Below, in pieces: positions 17,651-26,660 of a stretch of DNA of 64,000 nucleotides (position 1 is its first letter; every line of letters begins with the position of its first letter). Position numbers and translations under genes: made by a program. The notes under the pieces are model-generated. The model had not been told where the DNA came from, ran no database searches, and worked only from the letters and a program-made list of their open reading frames with translations. Source of the DNA: Faecalibacter macacae (GTDB taxonomy: Bacteria; Bacteroidota; Bacteroidia; Flavobacteriales; Weeksellaceae); NCBI RefSeq assembly GCF_003687725.1, contig NZ_RDOJ01000009.1:1-64000 (forward strand), in the 5' to 3' direction.

Positions 17651-18796
17651 TTATTTAATTATAACTTTTCTATTAATTTCAAGTCCGTTTCCAACAACTT
17701 TGATGACATATACTCCTTTCGTTAGGATTTTGATTTCCATTTTTTCAGAATTATTATGATTTTGTTCTTGTTGAACTAATTGACCATTTAAATTGTATAC
17801 TGAAACTTGCTGAATCTTTTTATTATTGTTTTTTAATTCTACAATTACAGATTGATTATTAGTGTTTATTACACTAATATCAGTTCTATCTTGGTAATCG
17901 AAATCTGTAGAAGATAAAGTTCCCCAAATACGTTGTACGTAATCAGGATTATCAATATATGGATTTCTGTTTCCTTGATAGTTGTAGATTAAATCATTGA
18001 TGTCTAATTCTCTTTGCGAAACAGGATCCTGTACATGCCAAGTAATTAGTTGGTTTAAGAATTCGTCAGAAAATGCTTTGTTAGTACTACCGTCAAACAT
18101 CACTTTAGAATTACTTCTTGTAGTTCTGTAAAAATCAGGCATCATATCTTCGTAACGAGTAGAGAAGTACAATAAAGCACGAGCAATATCTCCTTTAAAT
18201 TCATCGATTGGTTCTACTACAGTAATTGAATTGTTAGTTATATATTTTCCTTTTGTGGTTCCATTTAATGATTTACATGGAGTATTTGTTGCACCACTGT
18301 TACAAGGCGAAGCGGAGTTTCTATTTACAACATTACCGAATGCAAAATTACTTCTCCATCCGTTAACTTTACCATCGGTAGGCCAAACGTGAAAAGCATC
18401 TGTACGCATAGGGTTAGTTTTATATTCGTCAAAAAACGATTGTGGAACTAAATGTTCACGATTGTAACCGCCACCTTCTTGTCCTGCACCTAGATTATCT
18501 CCAGGAATGTAATTGTAAGGATCACGTCCTGTAGGGTTTTCAGAATAGATATCTAGAACTGTATCATCGTTTTCATAATATTTATCTCTAAATCCATTTT
18601 TTGGATCAGTACTTTTGTATAAATCTTTTAAACCATTATAAGTTCTATCAGTATGATTAGCTTTAATTATCTCGTGTAGTTGAGTTTTTAATGCATAACC
18701 TGTACCATTAGCATTGTCGTAATAACCAGTAGGAATTTGTGCAAAAGCAGATAGACTTAAATTAATAAATAGAATAGAGTAGATTGCTTTTTTCAT
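17651..18796 (-). CDS. Secreted endonuclease I with C-terminal T9SS-like sorting tail
   Basis: 381 aa. A signal peptide (YSILFINLSLSAFAQ) is followed by an endonuclease I fold: GYYDNANGTGYALKTQLHEII, then YNREHLVPQSFF with the catalytic/metal-binding His (EHLVPQS), DAFHVWPTDGKVNGWRSNF, GDIARALLYFSTRYEDMMPDF and NRNPYIDNPDYVQRIWG. The last 80 residues form a type A sorting domain (QSVIVELKNNNKKIQQVSVYNLNG...GVYVIKVVGNG...RKVIIK). Family enzymes cut DNA and RNA without sequence preference; extracellular nutrient scavenging or eDNA turnover is the likely role. It lies 4 bp behind a second gene of the same family, so they form one operon. Confidence 0.93.
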   Translation of the reverse strand: MKKAIYSILFINLSLSAFAQIPTGYYDNANGTGYALKTQLHEIIKANHTDRTYNGLKDLYKSTDPKNGFRDKYYENDDTVLDIYSENPTGRDPYNYIPGDNLGAGQEGGGYNREHLVPQSFFDEYKTNPMRTDAFHVWPTDGKVNGWRSNFAFGNVVNRNSASPCNSGATNTPCKSLNGTTKGKYITNNSITVVEPIDEFKGDIARALLYFSTRYEDMMPDFYRTTRSNSKVMFDGSTNKAFSDEFLNQLITWHVQDPVSQRELDINDLIYNYQGNRNPYIDNPDYVQRIWGTLSSTDFDYQDRTDISVINTNNQSVIVELKNNNKKIQQVSVYNLNGQLVQQEQNHNNSEKMEIKILTKGVYVIKVVGNGLEINRKVIIK

Positions 18797-18800
18797 AATA

Positions 18801-19844
18801 TTATTTTATAACTACTTTTTTAGTATCGTTAATATTATTACCAGTAATTTTTAGGATATGAATTCCTTTAGAATTATTACGTATTTCTATATTCTTTTGA
18901 TTAGATGTATTATTAAACACTTTGTTTAATTGTCCACTTGGCGAATAAATAGAAATAGATTGAATTAATTCTGTTGTAGATTGTACAAAAATACTTGTCC
19001 CGTTTGTGTAAGTACTGATTTTGTTTTCTGTATAATTATAATTTTCTGTAGATAATGAACTCCATAAGTTTTCTGCAGCTGGACCACCCCAGATTAATGT
19101 AGCTAAATAAGGATTATCAATAAATGGGTTACGATTACCTTGTGCGTAAGTATTACTTCTATTTCCCATATATTCATTACGTTGAATTTCGAATTGAGAA
19201 ACTGGATCTTCCGCATTCCAACGTAAAAATAAGTCAATCATTTGATCAGGAGTATTTGCTGTGCTTCCAAATCCTACTGCTGTTGGTTTACATCTGTCAC
19301 CATAACGTAAATACATATACATCATCATACGAGCAACATCTCCTTTCCATTCATCTCCAGGATACCAACCGCTTCCAACTTTAGCTGAATTCCCAGAACC
19401 ATCAATGAATTTTAAATTTCCACGCGATGAGTTTCTTTGTACGTCAGATGCTCTTAAATGATGTGCATCTGCACCAGGTCCAGATGTATTTAAATTTGGA
19501 GAACCTAGAGATTTAGCGTAAGTATGCTCACGGTTCCATTGTCCACTTCCACCACCATTGTTATCTTTTCGGTTGTAGTAAGCATCGTTTCCTGTAGAGT
19601 TTTTATTATAACCATAGATTTGGATTACTCTACTATTGTCTGTTGGATCAAGATCTGTAACTTTTAATGCATTCCAAACATTTGAATAAGATAAAGTTTT
19701 CGTATGTGTAGAAGTAATTAATTCGGCTAGTTCTTGTTTAAGTGCTAATCCTCGTAAATTTAAATCTATACCGCTGTAGTAAGATTGTTGAGCTTGCGTA
19801 TAAATACAAGTTAATACAAATAAAATTGTAGAAAGTTTTTTCAT
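18801..19844 (-). CDS. Secreted endonuclease I, paralogue, T9SS-like tail
   Basis: The frame reaches back to 19895, but the Met at 19844 gives a proper signal peptide (KKLSTILFVLTCIYTQAQ), so I start there (347 aa). The nuclease core includes NREHTYAKSLG with the catalytic His, DAHHLRASDVQRNSSRGN, GDVARMMMYMYLRYGD, and NRNPFIDNPYLATLIWG. The tail (STTELIQSISIYSPSGQLNKVF...GIHILKITGNN...KKVVIK) is a type A sorting domain. It resembles its downstream neighbour in layout but not closely in sequence, so this is an older duplication. First gene of a two-nuclease operon. Confidence 0.92.
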   Translation of the reverse strand: MKKLSTILFVLTCIYTQAQQSYYSGIDLNLRGLALKQELAELITSTHTKTLSYSNVWNALKVTDLDPTDNSRVIQIYGYNKNSTGNDAYYNRKDNNGGGSGQWNREHTYAKSLGSPNLNTSGPGADAHHLRASDVQRNSSRGNLKFIDGSGNSAKVGSGWYPGDEWKGDVARMMMYMYLRYGDRCKPTAVGFGSTANTPDQMIDLFLRWNAEDPVSQFEIQRNEYMGNRSNTYAQGNRNPFIDNPYLATLIWGGPAAENLWSSLSTENYNYTENKISTYTNGTSIFVQSTTELIQSISIYSPSGQLNKVFNNTSNQKNIEIRNNSKGIHILKITGNNINDTKKVVIK

Positions 19845-20116
19845 TAAAAATGAATTTAGTTTATATTTAAAATTTTGGCTTGCAAACATATGCAATATTT
19901 AACAATAATCTATAAAGTGTTGAATTAATTTATTAATATGAAAAAAATAAATAATTAAACCTAATGATTTTGAGTGAAAATTCATTTATATTGTCATAAA
20001 AATATTGAATTGATATAATTTAAGTAATATTTGTAAATAATATATAAAAAAATAAACATTTTGATTTAAATGCCTTAATATTACTATTGTTAAATATTAA
20101 TAAATTCCATTATTCC

Positions 20117-20230
20117 ATGACAAAACTATTTATTGTATTACTTGTATTATTTCTTGTACCAATTGTATACGTATTATTACTTTTTATAACATCTTTTTTT
20201 AAAGGTTTTAAAAAAATAAATCACGATTAA
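20117..20230 (+). CDS. Small single-pass membrane protein (37 aa)
   Basis: ATG at 20117 and TAA at 20228 give 37 aa: MTKLFIVLLVLFLVPIVYVL and a second hydrophobic part LLFITSFFKGF, ending in a basic KKINHD tail. It is almost wholly hydrophobic, with a positive C-terminus as in one-helix membrane peptides. A real terminator hairpin directly after the stop, and its isolation in a gap of more than 400 bp, argue that it is expressed. I do not recognise it. Chance hydrophobic reading in AT-rich DNA is the alternative. Confidence 0.5.
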   Translation: MTKLFIVLLVLFLVPIVYVLLLFITSFFKGFKKINHD

Positions 20231-20231
20231 A

Positions 20232-20260
20232 AAAATCCATTATATAATGTAATGGATTTT
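20232..20260 (+). terminator. Terminator after the 37-aa membrane protein gene
   Basis: The stem AAAATCCATTA / TAATGGATTTT with a 7-nt AT loop is followed by TTAATTG and preceded by A residues. It begins 2 bp after the stop codon. Confidence 0.75.
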
Positions 20261-20329
20261 TTAATTGTTTAAAATTCGCATAATCTATTACACTTTATAT
20301 ATATTTAACTATATGTATAATAGTATTTT

Positions 20330-21670
20330 ATGGTTAAATTTTTATTTATTTTATTATTACTTCAACAGTCAATAATATGTGCTCAAGATTCTCTAGTATT
20401 AAATACAAAGTATAGTTATGATAAAGTAGATTTTACTGAAGGAAAGTGGATAAATAAAGCGATCGCTCCAAGTATTTTTTTTGTAGCTTCAGCAGCTTCA
20501 TGGAGTGAGAGAGAAAATATTAGAGAAATTAGAAATAGATATATCCCAACATTTAAAGTAGATTATGATGATTATTTACAATACAGTCCTGCAGCAGCTG
20601 TTTTTGGATTAAAAATAGCAGGTGTTAAAGGTCGTAATAATACTTTAAGAGCTACTATATCTTATGCAAGTAGTTTAGCTATTATGGGAATAATTGTAAA
20701 TACTGTTAAAAATAGTGTAGACGTTGAGAGACCGGATGGTTCTGCAAATAATTCTTTTCCTTCTGGACATACTTCTATGGCTTTTACGAATGCAACTTTT
20801 TTACATAAAGAATATGGTTTAGTAAATCCATTATATAGTATAGGTGGATATAGTGCTGCAACTTTTACTGGTTTAGGTAGGAATTTAAATAATAGACATT
20901 GGATTTCTGATGTTTTAGCTGGAGCAGGGATCGGTATTTTATCAACTGAATTAGGCTATTTTTTTATAAATAAATTCTATAAAAATAATGGTGATAATGA
21001 AGGTTTATTATCAAAAATATCAGGTAATGATAATCCATCGTTCTTAGCATTAAAAGTCGGATCAGCATTGGGAACAACTAATTTTTTAAAGGAATCTGAA
21101 CTTGATGATAAAAAAGAAGTCGGTTTTGAAGCTGGTTTAGAAGGTGCTTACTTCATAAATAAAAAATGGGGTATAGGTGCAGATATTACTTTTAGCAGTT
21201 TTCCTGTTTTAAAAACTCATTTTGATTTGGATGATCAGGGTTTAGAACATGTTGATATAGTTACACAATCTTTGGGTTTTTTAAATTTTGGTATTGGTCC
21301 ATATTATGCTTATGATTTTAACGATAATTTTCAATTAATGTTAAAAGCAAAGCTAGGTTATTCTATAGGTGCAAGTGGTAAAATTTTATTAAAGGATGAT
21401 TTCATAGATGCTCCTACTAATGAATTCGAAATTGCTGAATATAAACCAACTGATAGTTTTAGATTCAATAGCGGAGTATCTTTAACTTACAAGATTAATA
21501 ATGAATTAGGAATTACTTTGTATTCTGATTACAATGCGAGTTCATCTACAATTAACTATAAATTTAATGAAATCTTAGCGGATGATGAAATGGATGATAA
21601 TTTAAATGCTAGTGCTAAAGAAAAAATGAATTATGTTGGAATAGGGCTAAAACTTACTGCATATTTTTAG
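20330..21670 (+). CDS. PAP2-family phosphatase fused to an outer-membrane-type beta-barrel domain
   Basis: 446 aa with a signal peptide (KFLFILLLLQQSIICAQD). Residues about 30-215 hold a PAP2 (type 2 phosphatidic acid phosphatase) domain: KNSVDVERPDG (K-x6-RP), NNSFPSGHTSMAF (P-SGH), and GRNLNNRHWISDVLAGAGIG (SR-x5-H-x3-D; here the R precedes LNNRHWISD), so the catalytic His residues are retained. Residues about 230-446 are alternating short strands (SALGTTNFLKE...GLEGAYFINKKWGIGADITF...) ending MNYVGIGLKLTAYF, a terminal aromatic typical of porin-like barrels. The likely role is dephosphorylating lipid or undecaprenyl phosphates in the periplasm, with the barrel in the outer membrane. Its own terminator follows. 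Confidence 0.85.
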   Translation: MVKFLFILLLLQQSIICAQDSLVLNTKYSYDKVDFTEGKWINKAIAPSIFFVASAASWSERENIREIRNRYIPTFKVDYDDYLQYSPAAAVFGLKIAGVKGRNNTLRATISYASSLAIMGIIVNTVKNSVDVERPDGSANNSFPSGHTSMAFTNATFLHKEYGLVNPLYSIGGYSAATFTGLGRNLNNRHWISDVLAGAGIGILSTELGYFFINKFYKNNGDNEGLLSKISGNDNPSFLALKVGSALGTTNFLKESELDDKKEVGFEAGLEGAYFINKKWGIGADITFSSFPVLKTHFDLDDQGLEHVDIVTQSLGFLNFGIGPYYAYDFNDNFQLMLKAKLGYSIGASGKILLKDDFIDAPTNEFEIAEYKPTDSFRFNSGVSLTYKINNELGITLYSDYNASSSTINYKFNEILADDEMDDNLNASAKEKMNYVGIGLKLTAYF

Positions 21671-21768
21671 ATCTGCATATTTTATTAATTTTAAAGATAG
21701 ATCCAATCTTTCTTCAAATTATTTAGATATATCAACAATTCCTTGGTAGAAAAATGAAGCATAAAAAA

Positions 21769-21793
21769 AGCCATTACAAATTTTGTAATGGCT
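21769..21793. terminator. Bidirectional terminator before mutS2
   Basis: A near-perfect palindrome AGCCATTACAAA / TTTGTAATGGCT with a very small loop, A-run upstream and TTTT downstream. It lies between the convergent PAP2/barrel gene and mutS2. Confidence 0.85.
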
Positions 21794-21799
21794 TTTCAA

Positions 21800-23950
21800 T
21801 TATATTTTATAAACTTCGTGTACTTTGATTTGTGTTGTAAATAAACCATAGTTAACAAAAACTACATCTTTACTTATTTTGTCAATTGTCCCAACCGAGC
21901 TGGATCCATGTATTTTGACACGATCACCAACTTTTAGGTTGTCAATTTTCTTTTGTGTCGCAGCTTTTTCTTTCTGTTCAATCACTTCTTTTTGTTTCGA
22001 AATCTCTTTTGAATTTTCTTTCAATTCACGTTGAACTTCCTTTTCAATTATTTTTTCGATTTTCTTCAATTGCTGAACTTCTTTTGTTTTTTTCGAATTT
22101 TCCATTTCGATAATCTTCAAGAAATTAGCAATTAATTGTTTTTTATTCTTCGATTTCAGGTAAGAATCAGACATGTCTACGATACGTTTTCCTAACATCA
22201 TCGTTTTTTGTTCACGATCATATAATTGTTGGAAATCATACAATTTTTGTTGAATTTTTTCCTTTGTTTGTTCTAATTCTTCAGTTTGAACTAAACTCGT
22301 TTCTTTTAATTCTTCTACTTGATTTTTCGTTTTCTGAATTTCAAATTTTTCTTGTTGAAGTTTTAAAATCGTTTTGTCTAAACTAACTTTTTCACTTTCT
22401 ACTTTTTTCTTTGCACGATTTATTAATCGGAATGGAATTTTATTTTTTTCAGCAACCTCAAATGTGAAAGAACTTCCGGCTTGACCGATTTCTAATCGAT
22501 ATAATGGTTCTAACGATTTTTTATCAAATAACATACATGCATTAATCGCTTCTGGTAATCTTTCTGCGCTTAATTTGATGTTGGTATAGTGAGTTGTGAA
22601 AATACCATATGATTGTCTTTCATAAAATTCTTCAAAGAATACTTCAGCCAAAGCTCCACCCAATTCTGGGTCAGATCCTGTACCAAACTCATCAACTAAT
22701 AATAATGAATTTTCGTCGGCTTGTTTCAAGAAATAAGACATTTGTTTTAAGCGATAACTATATGTCGATAAATGGTTTTCGATGGATTGATTATCTCCAA
22801 TATCTGTAAAAATTTGAGTAAAAAATCCGAATTCGCTTTCTTCATTTACAGGTACTAAAACTCCTGATTGAACCATTATTTGTAATAAACCAATCGTCTT
22901 TAAAGTAATCGATTTTCCACCAGCATTAGGACCTGAAATAATGATAATGCGACAATCTTTGTCTAAATGTAAACTTTGAGGAATTGTACGTTCATTATTT
23001 CTAATATTGTTTAAATATAATAATGGATGATAGGCATCTACCAGTTTAATTTGAAGTTGATCTTTATTAATTTTTGGTAATATTCCATTAATACTTTGTG
23101 CATATTTTGCTTTAGCTTGTGTAAAGTCAATATACTCTAAAAACGCCTGATATTCTTCCAAATTTGGTCGATAAACTGCGATTTTTGCTGTTAAATCTAA
23201 TAGAATTTGAATAATAAGGTGTTTTTCATCTTCTTTTAATTCTTCAAATTCACGGCGTGGACCTTGTACACTTTCTGGCTCAATAAATGTAATAGAACCT
23301 GTTTTTGAAGTTCCTAAAAATTGTCCTTTTACACGTTTTCTTTGGAATGATTTAACGGCTAAAACACGTCGATTTCCAATTACAGATTCGCGAATATCAT
23401 CTAAATAATCTGAATGATATGCCATTGATTTATTAAATAACTCTGTAATACGCGAATTGAGATGACGTAAACGATCACGAACAATTTTTAATTCAGGACT
23501 TGCATCATCTTTTACTTCTCCAAATTTATTAAAAACTGTATCGATTAATTTTACAATATCTTTTTCATATTGTATCGATGAAGCTTTCGTAAATAGAGTA
23601 GGAGTATATTCTTGGAAATTAGTTAAGTACTTTAAAATTTCCTTTACTTGTAATGCGTTTGATTTTATTTTGAAAAATTCTTCTGCAGGCAGATAATAAT
23701 TTTCAATTTCTAAACGCTTTAAATATTCGTCAATAATAAAATATTCAGCAAAAGGGAAAGTATTTCCACTTTCAAAACTTGCTAAATACTCGTTAGTTGT
23801 ATATAAATCTTGAATTAATTCATCTTGGTCTGAATAGGGTTGCAATTCTGTAATTTGATCTACAACTTTTTCAGTGTAAGCAAATGCTGCAATCTCTGAT
23901 TGAACAACATGAAACTCTAAATCTTTTAAGGTTTGATTTGATATTTGCAT
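21800..23950 (-). CDS. mutS2: MutS2-type ATPase lacking the Smr nuclease domain
   Basis: 716 aa. The N-terminal half is the MutS core/lever region (start QISNQTLKDLEFHVV). The ATPase shows GPNAGGKSITLKTIG (Walker A) and LLLVDEFGTGSDPELGGAL (Walker B plus signature), followed by FTTHYTNIK. After it comes a long charged coiled coil (about 500-660) and a KOW-like end GDRVKIHGSSSVGTIDKISKD. The protein then stops; the 70-90-residue Smr endonuclease domain found in Bacillus MutS2 is missing. MutS2 proteins limit recombination or act on collided ribosomes; without Smr, cleavage would need a partner. A shorter MutS2 is common in Flavobacteriia as far as I recall. Confidence 0.9.
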   Translation of the reverse strand: MQISNQTLKDLEFHVVQSEIAAFAYTEKVVDQITELQPYSDQDELIQDLYTTNEYLASFESGNTFPFAEYFIIDEYLKRLEIENYYLPAEEFFKIKSNALQVKEILKYLTNFQEYTPTLFTKASSIQYEKDIVKLIDTVFNKFGEVKDDASPELKIVRDRLRHLNSRITELFNKSMAYHSDYLDDIRESVIGNRRVLAVKSFQRKRVKGQFLGTSKTGSITFIEPESVQGPRREFEELKEDEKHLIIQILLDLTAKIAVYRPNLEEYQAFLEYIDFTQAKAKYAQSINGILPKINKDQLQIKLVDAYHPLLYLNNIRNNERTIPQSLHLDKDCRIIIISGPNAGGKSITLKTIGLLQIMVQSGVLVPVNEESEFGFFTQIFTDIGDNQSIENHLSTYSYRLKQMSYFLKQADENSLLLVDEFGTGSDPELGGALAEVFFEEFYERQSYGIFTTHYTNIKLSAERLPEAINACMLFDKKSLEPLYRLEIGQAGSSFTFEVAEKNKIPFRLINRAKKKVESEKVSLDKTILKLQQEKFEIQKTKNQVEELKETSLVQTEELEQTKEKIQQKLYDFQQLYDREQKTMMLGKRIVDMSDSYLKSKNKKQLIANFLKIIEMENSKKTKEVQQLKKIEKIIEKEVQRELKENSKEISKQKEVIEQKEKAATQKKIDNLKVGDRVKIHGSSSVGTIDKISKDVVFVNYGLFTTQIKVHEVYKI

Positions 23951-24056
23951 TAAAGCAAAATTACATAATATTTATAATTCTAATAATATTATATTTTATA
24001 TCTAAGATCATTTGATTTCAAATATGAAGTAATTATTTTTATCGAAAATTATTACA

Positions 24057-24776
24057 ATGAAACTGTCTATTGAACAAAGCTGGCATGAGGTTTTAAAAAA
24101 TGAATTTTCAAAAGAATATTACTTAGATTTAATGTCTTTTGTAGGGGCTGAATATCAAACTAAAATGATTTATCCATCTTTTGATAAAATATTTGCGGCT
24201 TTTGATGCAACTAAATTTAATGACGTAAAAGTAGTAATATTAGGTCAGGATCCATATCACGGCCCAAATCAAGCCAATGGATTAAGTTTTTCAGTAAATG
24301 ATGGAATAAAATTTCCACCAAGTTTACAAAATATCTATAAAGAATTACAAGATGATTTAGGAATACCTATACCAACTTCTGGTGATTTAAGCAAATGGGC
24401 AGAACAAGGAGTTTTAATGTTAAATGCAACTTTAACTGTAGAAGCTTCAAAAGCAGGATCACATCAAAAGAAAGGTTGGGAAATTTTTACTGATGCAGTT
24501 ATTCAAAAATTAGCTGAAGAAAAAGAAGGGATTGTATTTATACTTTGGGGTAGTTATGCGCAAAAAAAAGGGGCTAAAATTGATAGAGAAAAACATTTTG
24601 TAATAGAATCTGCACATCCATCTCCATTATCTGTTTATAGAGGTTTTTGGGGAAGTAAACCATTTTCTAAAACAAATGAATTTTTAGAAAGCATTGGAAA
24701 ACAAAAAATAGATTGGCAACTAATAGCATCAAATAATGCAACATATATTCAAAGCAGTATTAAATTGGACTTTTAA
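24057..24776 (+). CDS. ung: Uracil-DNA glycosylase
   Basis: 239 aa family 1 UDG. It removes uracil from DNA as the first step of base excision repair. Motifs: VVILGQDPYHGPNQANGLSF with the catalytic Asp in GQDPYH, LLNATLTVEASKAGSH, the FILWGSYAQKKG strand, and the minor-groove loop ESAHPSPLSVYRGF carrying the catalytic His. The usual family end is near the W-Q-L segment; here about 17 extra residues follow because the frame runs into the next gene. That gene starts 41 bp before this stop in another frame, suggesting translational coupling. Confidence 0.96.
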   Translation: MKLSIEQSWHEVLKNEFSKEYYLDLMSFVGAEYQTKMIYPSFDKIFAAFDATKFNDVKVVILGQDPYHGPNQANGLSFSVNDGIKFPPSLQNIYKELQDDLGIPIPTSGDLSKWAEQGVLMLNATLTVEASKAGSHQKKGWEIFTDAVIQKLAEEKEGIVFILWGSYAQKKGAKIDREKHFVIESAHPSPLSVYRGFWGSKPFSKTNEFLESIGKQKIDWQLIASNNATYIQSSIKLDF

Positions 24777-25200
24777 AGAGAAATCTAAAGATTCTCCAAA
24801 ACGTTTTTATTCTAAATCACATTCAATAGTTATTGAAGGGAAAGAACTATTAGAGGTTTCTGCTGCTAAAAACTTTAAGGGAGATCCTTCTTTATATAAT
24901 CCAGAAGATTTATTATTAAGTAGTTTAACATCTTGTCATATGATGTCTTATATGTATTGTTGTTCTATTAATAAAATAGATGTAATTTCCTATACAGATC
25001 AATCAGAAGCTTGTCTTGAAGTAAATTCCGACGGAAGTGGTCAAATAATTAAAGTGATATTAAACCCAACGGTGATTATTTCATCAAAATCAGATCCAAA
25101 TCTTGCTAAAGAATTACATAATAAAGCGAACGAACTATGTTTCATTGCAAATTCATGTAAATTTCCTGTAGAACATCACGTAACTATTATTCTAGAGTAA
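24736..25200 (+). CDS. OsmC/Ohr-family peroxiredoxin-like protein
   Basis: 154 aa. Members reduce organic hydroperoxides with a Cys pair. Features: HIFKAVLNWTFKEKSKD, then GDPSLYNPEDLLLSSLTSCHMMSY with the first conserved Cys (LTSCHM), and near the end FIANSCKFPVEHHVTI with the second Cys. The region between (YTDQSEACLEVNSDGSGQIIKVILNPTV) is typical of the YhfA/OsmC branch. The ATG at 24736 lies inside the ung frame and gives the family N-terminus, so the overlap is real. Confidence 0.9.
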   Translation: MQHIFKAVLNWTFKEKSKDSPKRFYSKSHSIVIEGKELLEVSAAKNFKGDPSLYNPEDLLLSSLTSCHMMSYMYCCSINKIDVISYTDQSEACLEVNSDGSGQIIKVILNPTVIISSKSDPNLAKELHNKANELCFIANSCKFPVEHHVTIILE

Positions 25201-25291
25201 TATATTACTTAAAATATACGGTTATTACTAATTGAAATATATAATTAATAGTAGAATTCGATTTATTTTTGTCAATCAATAATCAATTCTT

Positions 25292-25981
25292 ATGAGTTAT
25301 AGTTCTAAACAAGTAGAAGTCGTTTCAAATTTTAAAGATTTAATTGGGTTTGAATTTTACGGTACTAAAAATGCAACTTGTTGGCAACGTGAATTATCTG
25401 GTGATTTTAAAGAAATTGTTTCAAAATTAGTTTTGAAAGATGATATAACTGAAGTATTAATAGAAGATTTATTAGCTTTAGAACTTAGCGATCAAGGAAA
25501 ATTAGCCAGAGAAATTATAATATCAGATCTGGAATATTTAACTGAATTTGGAGCTCAGCCTACTTTAAATTTATTAAAATCATACGCTCGTGATGATGAG
25601 TTTGATTTTATCTCGACAGATGTATATTCTTATCATGTAGACAGGTCTCCAATTTTAACTGATACATATCTTTGTACATATTACGGAGCTTCTAGTGATA
25701 TTATTGCGAATGAAGAGGTAACGCAGAAGATTTTAATTCCTGAAATTAGAGAAAAACTTAAGGAATTGCACGATGATTCGGATGGTGATTTTGAAGAATT
25801 TTTAAAAGAATACTTTTTTGATTTACACTACCATGCCAAAGAAAATGCTACACCTACAAATTTAGGTATAGGTCATCTTTGGCGTTTAGCAGTAGATCAT
25901 CCAAATCAAGCGGTTTTACCTTGTGTACATCGTGCGCCTAAAGAAAATGATGGTGAATATCGTTTATTATTAATTTGTTAG
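25292..25981 (+). CDS. DUF1826-like protein with a possible His/Asp metal site
   Basis: 229 aa, cytosolic. The elements remembered for DUF1826 are present: an early W-Q-R (ATCWQRELSG), a central YSYHVDRSPILTDTYLCTYYG (H-x-D with the CTY-G strand), and the terminal CVHRAPKENDGEYRLLLIC (HR-P...R-LLL). H-x-D plus a distal His resembles the cupin/2OG-type metal facial triad, but no activity is established for the family. A HxH pair (DLHYHAKEN) precedes the last part. Assignment rests on motif similarity by eye. It stands alone, downstream of ung-osmC and convergent with a peptidyl-prolyl isomerase gene. Confidence 0.55.
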   Translation: MSYSSKQVEVVSNFKDLIGFEFYGTKNATCWQRELSGDFKEIVSKLVLKDDITEVLIEDLLALELSDQGKLAREIIISDLEYLTEFGAQPTLNLLKSYARDDEFDFISTDVYSYHVDRSPILTDTYLCTYYGASSDIIANEEVTQKILIPEIREKLKELHDDSDGDFEEFLKEYFFDLHYHAKENATPTNLGIGHLWRLAVDHPNQAVLPCVHRAPKENDGEYRLLLIC

Positions 25982-25987
25982 AAAAAG

Positions 25988-26620
25988 CTATTTTGATTTT
26001 TTTATAATTTTTGCCTTTTTAATTACATCTAATTTCGGAAACTTACTTCTCATTGCGGCTGTACTATTGTAAATATCGTCTTCTTTCATCGTAGCTTCGC
26101 CATAACCATTATATAAACTATTTACGACATCCATGCCATTTATTACGTTACCGAAAGTAGGAAATCCAACAGCTCCTTCATAACTTGCTGTATCTAATCT
26201 TGCATTGTGATTAAGATTGATAAATAAATCTAATTCTCTCGTGTCTTTACCATATCTCGCAAAACTAAGAGTTCCTTTTTTATTTCCATTAATAACAGGT
26301 TCGTCTAAAACTTTGTATTTTTTCCATTGATTGGCAATAACTGTATCTGTATTTCCAAATTGAGCTACAAAATTTGGAACTACTCTATAAAAAGTGCCAT
26401 CTTTAAAAAAATCGTATTTAACTAATTGATAAAAACGATCCGCTGCATTTGGTGATAATTTTCTTTCAACCTCAATATCAATATTACCTTTTGTTGTTGT
26501 TAATCTTGCAACAAAAACTTCAGGTGCTTTTTTAGTCGTCCACTTTTCTTTTACAACAGTGTTTGTAGTACAACTTGTTAATGAAAGCAAAGCTATAAAA
26601 CCTAATATTTGATTTCTCAT
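25988..26620 (-). CDS. Cyclophilin-type peptidyl-prolyl isomerase, lipoprotein
   Basis: 210 aa. The lipobox LTSC at the end of a short signal (GFIALLSLTSC) indicates a lipid anchor in the periplasm. The cyclophilin domain follows: TTKGNIDIEVERKLSPNAADRFYQL, FFKDGTFYRVVPNFVAQFG (F-x-R-x-x-x-x-F-x-x-Q-x-G core), GTLSFARYGKDTRELDLFINLN, and GAVGFPTFGNVINGMDVVN. The usual W/H active-site residue in the family is replaced around ARLDTASYEGAVGFP, as in many bacterial types. It aids folding of exported proteins. The gene ends 6 bp from the convergent DUF1826-like gene and lies 40 bp downstream of the transporter gene. Confidence 0.9.
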   Translation of the reverse strand: MRNQILGFIALLSLTSCTTNTVVKEKWTTKKAPEVFVARLTTTKGNIDIEVERKLSPNAADRFYQLVKYDFFKDGTFYRVVPNFVAQFGNTDTVIANQWKKYKVLDEPVINGNKKGTLSFARYGKDTRELDLFINLNHNARLDTASYEGAVGFPTFGNVINGMDVVNSLYNGYGEATMKEDDIYNSTAAMRSKFPKLDVIKKAKIIKKSK

Positions 26621-26660
26621 TTTATATTATTGAAATTTAAATATACTAAAACTATACACT

